A stretch of DNA of 7,500 bases from Saprospiraceae bacterium (GTDB lineage: Bacteria > Bacteroidota > Bacteroidia > Chitinophagales > Saprospiraceae): contig WGBN01000284.1 of assembly GCA_015494245.1 (NCBI GenBank), forward strand, positions 1-7,500. The letters are read 5' to 3'. A model generated the notes under the pieces. The model ran no database searches, had not been told where the DNA came from, and saw nothing but the letters and a program-made list of their open reading frames with translations. Position 1 is the first letter of the stretch. Each line of letters begins with the position of its first letter. Of this stretch, positions 1-6,500 are shown one piece after another. The position numbers were made by a program, and so were the translations under genes.

Positions 1-375
1 CCCGAACGCGGCCAGGCCTATACCGACACGCTGATCGCTTACTTCGCTCCCCGCGCCTGCCTCGCGCTCGACCTGGGCTGCGATCTCAGCGATTACATCA
101 TCACCGACACCAAAGGCGATTTCCTCCAAAAAGACGCGGTAGGACTGAACATCAGCCCCAACCCCGCTACGGATGAGGCGGTTTTCAGCACCTTCCGCAA
201 CTTCCCCATGCAAGACGTACTGCTCTACGATGCCCAGGGACGCCTGGTGAACAATTGGTTTGAAGTCAACGACAACCACTTCACCCTCAAGCGTGGCGAC
301 ATGCCTGCTGGCATGTACATCGCCCGCATCCGCTTTGAAGAAGGTACCGTGGCTGTTAAGGTGGTTTTTAAATAG
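1..375 (+). CDS. 3' end of a T9SS cargo protein with type A C-terminal sorting domain
   Basis: Frame 1 is open from the first base to a TAG at 373-375, giving 124 codons; the start and most of the protein lie left of the window. Residues 1-48 are not recognised and contain two cysteines (20 and 27). Residues about 50-124 look like the type A T9SS sorting tail (Por_Secre_tail, TIGR04183 style). Visible hallmarks are ISPNPATDEA near residue 51, a beta-strand with VLLYDAQGRLV at 73-83, DMPAGMYIARI at 100-110, and a basic, hydrophobic terminus VAVKVVFK. In this family the tail directs Sec-exported proteins through the T9SS outer-membrane translocon and is normally removed by PorU. The catalytic or binding part of the protein is outside the window, so its function is unknown. 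The gene converges on the giant - strand gene, with 155 bases between the two stop codons. Confidence 0.9.
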   Translation, partial: PERGQAYTDTLIAYFAPRACLALDLGCDLSDYIITDTKGDFLQKDAVGLNISPNPATDEAVFSTFRNFPMQDVLLYDAQGRLVNNWFEVNDNHFTLKRGDMPAGMYIARIRFEEGTVAVKVVFK

Positions 376-387
376 GATTCCTTATTT

Positions 388-484
388 CTCGCGAAGTCGC
401 AAAGCCGCTAAGAAAAAGCCTTAGCGTCTTTGCGCCTTTGCGTCTTTGCATGTTTATGTCTTAGCGGCTTTGCGCCTTTGCGAG
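388..484. repeat. Three-copy intergenic repeat, one copy inverted (CTTTGCG-rich)
   Basis: Three copies of a 23-25 base unit are visible. The left copy (388-412) is inverted relative to the right copy (460-484) and matches its reverse complement at 23 of 25 positions. A middle copy (420-442) is a direct repeat of 460-482 with one mismatch in 23. The left arm can therefore pair either with the middle copy, giving a tight hairpin with a 7-base loop, or with the right copy, giving a long-looped stem. Inside the unit there is a short period built on variants of CTTTGCG. Repeats of this appearance are, to my recollection, often scattered between genes in Bacteroidota, but the family name and copy number cannot be judged from one window. 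Confidence 0.75.
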
Positions 485-492
485 AGTTTTTT
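388..492 (+). terminator. Possible rho-independent terminator of the + strand gene
   Basis: A 25-base stem (388-412 with 460-484, two mismatches) is followed on the + strand by six T residues at 487-492, starting 13 bases after the TAG at 373-375 on the left side. The stem is strong but its loop is long (47 bases) and holds the competing middle copy, so this is not a textbook terminator. No T-run follows the stem in the - strand direction. Confidence 0.4.
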
Positions 493-509
493 ACTTGTAA
501 AATTAAGGC

Positions 510-526
510 GGCTTTTTAAGAAAGCC
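510..526 (-). terminator. Small hairpin just after the giant gene's stop codon
   Basis: GGCTTT (510-515) pairs with AAAGCC (521-526) around a 5-base loop, four bases beyond the TAA (531-533) of the - strand gene. On the - strand the stem is followed by GCCTTAATTTT, which has only a weak T-run. It may contribute to termination of the giant gene, alone or with the larger repeat beyond it. The stem is short, so this is tentative. Confidence 0.3.
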
Positions 527-530
527 CTAT

Positions 531-3500
531 TTACCTGACTAACTGCACATCTCCCTCAAACAGCTCTACCCTGCCGTCTTTAAACTCAATTTCGGCATAC
601 CAGGTAAAGACCGCAGGATTGAGCGGCTGCCCCCGGAAAGTGCCATCCCAGCCATAGGCGGGGTTGTTGGGTTCGAAGTTGTGGTACTCGAAGACCGTTT
701 CGCCCCAGCGGTTGAAAACCAGGAAGTTGCGCACCTTCTCCACCTGATTGGGCCCGGAAAAGATCATAAACAAATCGTTGTTGCCATCACCATTGGGAGA
801 AAAAGCGTTGGGCACGTAAATGGCTGCCTGTTTATCTACCACGACGAGAATCTTGGCATCAGCCTCACAGCCATCTTTGGTGCGGATGGTTACGAAGTAA
901 TAGGTCGTCTCATCCGGCTGAGCAGCGGGATTGAGGCAATCCGTACAACTCAGGCCATCGGTGGGTGACCAGATAATCTCTTCAATATCATCGGGCGCAA
1001 TGTTGGTGATGGCATTCAGTATGGTCGTCTCTCCATAACTGGTGAGTACATACGACTCCAGATCTACCAAAACCTCTATGCCTTCGGGTATGAAAGCCAC
1101 GTCATCCAAGGGGCAATCGTTGGCATCCATGACCACCAAATCATAGGCCCCCGGATCGAGATTATTGAAAACAGGGCTGGAAGAAAAGCTCTGCCCGTTG
1201 TCCACGGAATAGAGGTAAGGCGGCGCCCCCCCAATGACCGTTTGGAAGACAATACTTCCCGTTTGGCCGGCACAGCCCGGGTCATCCGTTTCAAAATCAA
1301 AGGCCTGCGGTATGTTTTCCGTTACAGTCAGTGCATCTGTAGAAGTACAGCCATTGAGCAGATTCGTTATCGTAACTTCATACAAGCCCGGTGCATTGAT
1401 CAGCGGGTCCTTCTCATCAGCGCCGTTGAGGATGCTGCCTCCCGTCGTCGTCCAGCTATAAGCCAGAGGCACGCCCTGCACATTGGCTTGTGCGTTTAAA
1501 TTGACTTGCGTCAAATGACAGTTTAGTTCGAGGTCAGGACCGGCTTCGGCACCCGGTTCTGTTTTGTCTTCCTGTACTTGCACCTGGGCCGTTTCCACAC
1601 AGCCGTTCAAGTCGTTTTCCACTTCGAGTATGTAAAAGCCGGGGGCGTTGACGATGGGCGCCTGCGGATCGCTCAAATCGTAAAACTGCCCATTGGGCGT
1701 GCTCCACGACCAGGAGAAGTTGGCTCCGGAATCCGTGCCGGTGGGATTCAAAGTAACGGTTTCCACAGCGCAGGTGATGGGATCGGCTTCCGCCAAAACC
1801 ACCACAGGCGGCGTGGTATTTTCATTCACCGCCACCACATCGGTAGCAGTACAATGGTTGTCCTCGTTCGTAACCGTCAGTTGGTAACTGCCCGCCTCAT
1901 CTACCTGGGGCGTCAGCGTATTTTCTCCTGAGACCAGGCCACTGCCCGACCAGAGGTAAGAGAAATTGGCTCCGGAAGAAGAGCCCGCACCATTCAGGCT
2001 GACGACGGTATTATCGCAGGTGATTTCAGCGGTGCTGCCGGCTTCGGCTACAGGCGGAGTAATGTCTTGGGAAACCTGTACTTCAGCCGTTTCCTCGCAG
2101 CCGTTGTTTTCATTGGTCACCAATACTTCATACGTTCCCGGAGCAGCTACCACAGGCTGTGGCTGATCGGCGCCGGAGACGATCTGGCCATCTGCAGTCG
2201 TCCAGGCATAGCTGAAGGTGGCGCCGGCAGGGCCGGAGACGATGACGGAAAGCGGCGTTTGCACTACCGCACAGTTTAGCTCTTCGGGTTCTTCTGTGCT
2301 GAGTATGGGGGGCTGCAGGTCTTCACCTACGCTCACGGAGGCCGTTTGGGTACAGCCGTTCTCTGCATTATACACTTCGAGGGTGTAGGTACCTGCCTGG
2401 TCCACTACGGGGTTGAGGGAAGTAGCTCCGGAGACGATGTTGCCATCGGTCGTCATCCACTGATAGCTGTAGTTGGCGCCCTGATCGGAGCCGGAGCCAT
2501 CGAGAGGCACGGCCGTATTGGCACAGGTAATGAGTTGGGGTGCGACTGCCTGGGCCTGGGGAGCAAGGGTATTTTCTTGGACTTCTACCTGAATGCTTTC
2601 CTCGCAACCGTTGTCGGTATTCAGCACCGTCAATTCGTAAATGCCGGGGGCATCTACGGAAAGCGCCAGGGAGTTGGCTCCCGAGACGATGTTGCCGCCG
2701 CTTACGACCTGCCAGCTGTACTGGTAGTTGGGTCCCTGGGAAGAGGGCGAGGCGTCTATGGTGATCTGGGTTTGGGCGCAGGTCAGGTCTTCCGGCTCCA
2801 TAGCTGCGGCCACGGGTTGGTTGACATCTTCTTCAACGATTACCTGATCGGCAGTTTCACAGTCATTGTCTTGATTGACGACAATCAACTCATAAGTACC
2901 CGGCGCATCAATCACCGGCGTGAGGGTATTTGCACCGGAGACGATGTTGCCATCGGTTGTTACCCATTGATAACTGTATTGCGGGCCGGAATCGGAGGCC
3001 GTTCCGTCTAAGCTCACTTGCAAGGTATTGCAATCCAGTATGAAGCCCTGCCCTGCTTCTGCAACAGGAGGCGTGATGTTTTGCTGTACACTGACGCCAA
3101 AGGTATCCACGCAATAATTGTCCTGATTGATGACCTCCAGCATATAGTGCCCGGGTTCGTCTATCAGTGGCATGGGGGTATCCTCGCCGGAGACGATGTT
3201 GCCATCGCCGGAAGTCCATTGATAGATGATGTTGGGTCCTGAAGAGGAAGCCGTGCCATCGAGGGTCAATTCGGGAGTACCGCAAGTAATCATGCCCGGC
3301 GGCTGAATCATAGCCACCGGCGGAGTGATATCCTGATTGACGACGACCTGCATGCTTGAAGTACAGCCGTTGCCGGTGTTGAGAATCTCCAGTTCATAAG
3401 TCCCCGGAGCATCCACGAGCGGCGTGGGCGTATCCTCACCCGAGAGGATGTTCCCATTTGGTGAAAGCCAGGAATACACAAAATTCGGCCCTGAATCGGA

Positions 3501-6500
3501 GGCTGTGGCATCTATGGTGAGCTGCTCTATGGCACAGTTCAACTCCCCGGGATTGGCGATAGAGATTTGCGGAGGCTGCACGTCTTCACTGACCAGCACG
3601 GAATCCATGGAAACACATTGGTTGTCGGTGTTTTGCAGCTCGAGGTAATAGATGCCCGGAGCGTCCACGAGCGGCGTAGGCGTATCCTCGCCCGAGAGGA
3701 TGTTCCCATTTGGCGAAAGCCAGGAATACACAAAATTCGGCCCTGAACCGGAGGCACCGGCATCTATGGTGAGCTGCTCCGTAGCACAGGTCAATGCTTC
3801 CGGATTGGCAATGGATATTTGCGGGGGTTGTAAATCCTGTGTAACCTCAACAGTGGTGCTGTCAACACAGCCGTTGACCGTATTGGAGACGTAAAGGGTG
3901 TAGCTGCCTGGCGCATTGACCAGAGCAAAAAGGCTGTTCGCACCCGAGAGGATGTTGCCGTCGGAGGTGGTCCAATTGTATTCGAAATTGGCTCCCGTGC
4001 TGGAGCCTGCACCGGTGATGGTAACTTCTGAGAAGCCGCAATTGAGCTCCTGGGGCACACTGGCCTCGGCCTGGGGCGTTTCTGCATCGCTATTGACGAC
4101 AACTGTGGTTGTTGTCTGGCAGCCGTTGTCGGTATTGGTGAGCAAAACAACGTAAGTACCTGCTGCATTGATAACGGGAGTGGAGGTATTGCTGCCCGAA
4201 ACGATGTTGCCGTCCACGGTACTCCATTCAAAGGTAAACTGCGGACCGGAAGAAGAGCCCGAGGCATCCAACTGCATGGAGGGATTGAGACAGCTCAACA
4301 AAGGCGGGTCGGCAACCATCAAAACGGGATAGTTTTGATCTTCCTGTACTACGATCTGGTCGGTGCTTTCGCAGCCGTTGGCCGTATCTGTGATGGTCAG
4401 TTCATAAGTACCACCTTCGTCTATGATGGGATTGGGCGTATCGGCACCGGAGACGATGTTGCCGTTGGGCGTCGTCCAGCTATACACGAAATTGGGGCCT
4501 GTGCTGGAGCCGCCGGCATCCAACTGTGTAGAGGGATTGTTGCAGGTGATGTCTGCCGCCGGAGCAAGCGTGATGGTGGGGAATACGCTGACATCGGTAA
4601 CGACCACTTCATCGGTAGTTGTACAGCCGTTGTCGGTATTCAGCACCGTCAGGGTATAGGTGCCTTCGGCATCTACTGTAGGTGTGGGCGTATCGCCGCC
4701 GGAGACGATGTTGCCATCGGCGGTCGTCCAGGTATAGGTATAAGTGCCCGGCGCTGAGGGGTCGCCCAACACGCTTGTGGGCGTCATGCAGTCTATATTG
4801 GTATCGCTGCCGGCATTGGCGGGCGGGGCGATCATGTCTTGGGTAACGACCACCATATCGGTGGCCTCACACTGGTTGTCGGTGTTCAGCACCGTGATCT
4901 GGTAGGTACCCGGGGCATCCACTACGGGCGTTGCCGTATCATTGCCGGAGACGATGTTGCCATCGGCGGTCGTCCAGGTATAGGTGATGTTGGGACCTGC
5001 CGAGGAGGCAGTGCCATCGAGGGATATGGAGGGCTGGAAGCAATTGATTTCGAGGGAGGGGCCGGCACTGGCGACGGGCAGGGTGGTATTGGCATCAACC
5101 AGCACGGAGGAAGCTGCGAAACAGCCGTTAGTCATATTGGTTACAGTCAGCTCATAGCTACCGGGGGCATCCACCTGAATGACGGGCTGATCAGCAGCTC
5201 CTACGATATTGCCATCAGGTGTCGCCCATTGATAGGTGATGTCGGGACCTGAGGAAGAGCCGCTGCCATCGAGGGTTACGACCGTCTGTGAGCAGTCAAT
5301 ATTGCCGGAGGAAAAAATAGCGGCAATGGGCACACTGGTATCTCCCGGCACATACACCTCCATGCTTCCGGGGCAATTGTTGACATCGGTTACCTGCACG
5401 GTGTAGGTACCGGAGGTCAGGCCGGAGACATCCTGGGTAGTATCGGCACTGCTCCACAGATAGGTATAATTGCCGGCGCCTCCGCTGACGGAGATGTCTA
5501 TACTGCCCCCCGTGGGGTTGGCACAGTTTACGCCCTGAATGCTATCTACGACAATGGCTATGCTGTCGGGTTGACCGAGGGTAACCGTCAGGTTGCGCTG
5601 GCAGCCAATGCTGTCTGTTACGGTTACGGTATAGTCTCCGGCACCGAGATTGACGGGGTCTTCGGCCGTAGAGCCATTGGACCAATTGAAGGTAAAAGGC
5701 GGAGAGGTGCCGATAACAGTCAAGTCTATGGAGCCATCCTCATAGTTATAGCAGGAGGGGTCTGTATTAAGTGTATCCAGGAAAGTCTCCGAGCTTCCAA
5801 TGACCGCTTCGCCCAGCCCTTCACCTACACAGCCTTCACTGATCACAGCCAGAATTTCATAAACACCCGGCTGTGAAGTGGTAAATGTATAGGGGGTATT
5901 GGTAATATCATTAAGGTTGTAAGGTCCAACACTGTCAATGGTATAGACAATGTCCCAAGGCCCGGGGCCGGTAAAATCAACGGTAATGCCAGCTTCATCA
6001 GTAGAATCACAAAGGACATCCTGCCCGGAGATGACAGCCTCCAGCGTATAGACATCAATGTTTGCGAAAGCTGAATCCATCTGACCACAAAAGTCGGTAA
6101 CTGTGATGCTGACCTGCCCGTCTTCTGTGGGGAAATCCACGTAAAAAGGCCCTGTGGAGCCATTGCTCCATTGGTATTGATAAGGGAAGCCCACGGGAAA
6201 AGGCACCCCTCCGGAAACAGCGGGCTCCAATTGTACAGGCAAACCCGAGCAGACAGTTACATCGGGCAGAGAAACGTCTAATTCGGGCAGTTCTTCAATG
6301 ATTATCTCTGCTTCGGAGGTCGCACATGAGCAGGGAAGATCCAGGGTAATGGTAATCGTCTCAGACCCTTCGATGATGAGATCGGAGATAACGGAAATGG
6401 GAATCTGAATGGAGTTTTGATAAGGCGGGATGACGATGGGATTGGGCAGGGGCACGTAATCTACACCGGGCGTAGCCGTACCGCCAACCGTGATGTTGAG

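Larger units (their letters stand above)
376..530. other. Convergent intergenic gap with repeats and hairpins
   Basis: This short gap lies between two convergent stop codons. I see no plausible gene in it. Most of it is occupied by the three-copy repeat at 388-484, a T-run at 487-492 and a small hairpin at 510-526. Its job is most likely transcription termination for both genes. Confidence 0.8.

Noticed and set aside
388..484. CRISPR-like appearance of short repeats with spacers
   Set aside because: There are only three copies, one inverted, with unequal spacing (7 and 17 bases) and internal periodicity; this does not fit a CRISPR array.
2346..3011. Long open frame on the + strand (221 codons) and several shorter + strand frames inside 531-7433
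   Set aside because: They are antisense shadows of the giant gene. They follow its 252-base repeat period, and their translations show no recognisable domain.
3791..4267. A second - strand frame of 158 codons within the repeat array
   Set aside because: It overlaps the giant gene in another frame, is rich in Pro/Arg/Ser as expected for a shifted frame, and the main frame has clear domain structure throughout.
1305..5330. RTX-type calcium-binding nonapeptide repeats
   Set aside because: The recurring DGN and SGADTP segments look superficially similar, but there is no GGxGxDxUx periodicity; the period is 84 residues and the pattern is PKD/Ig-like.
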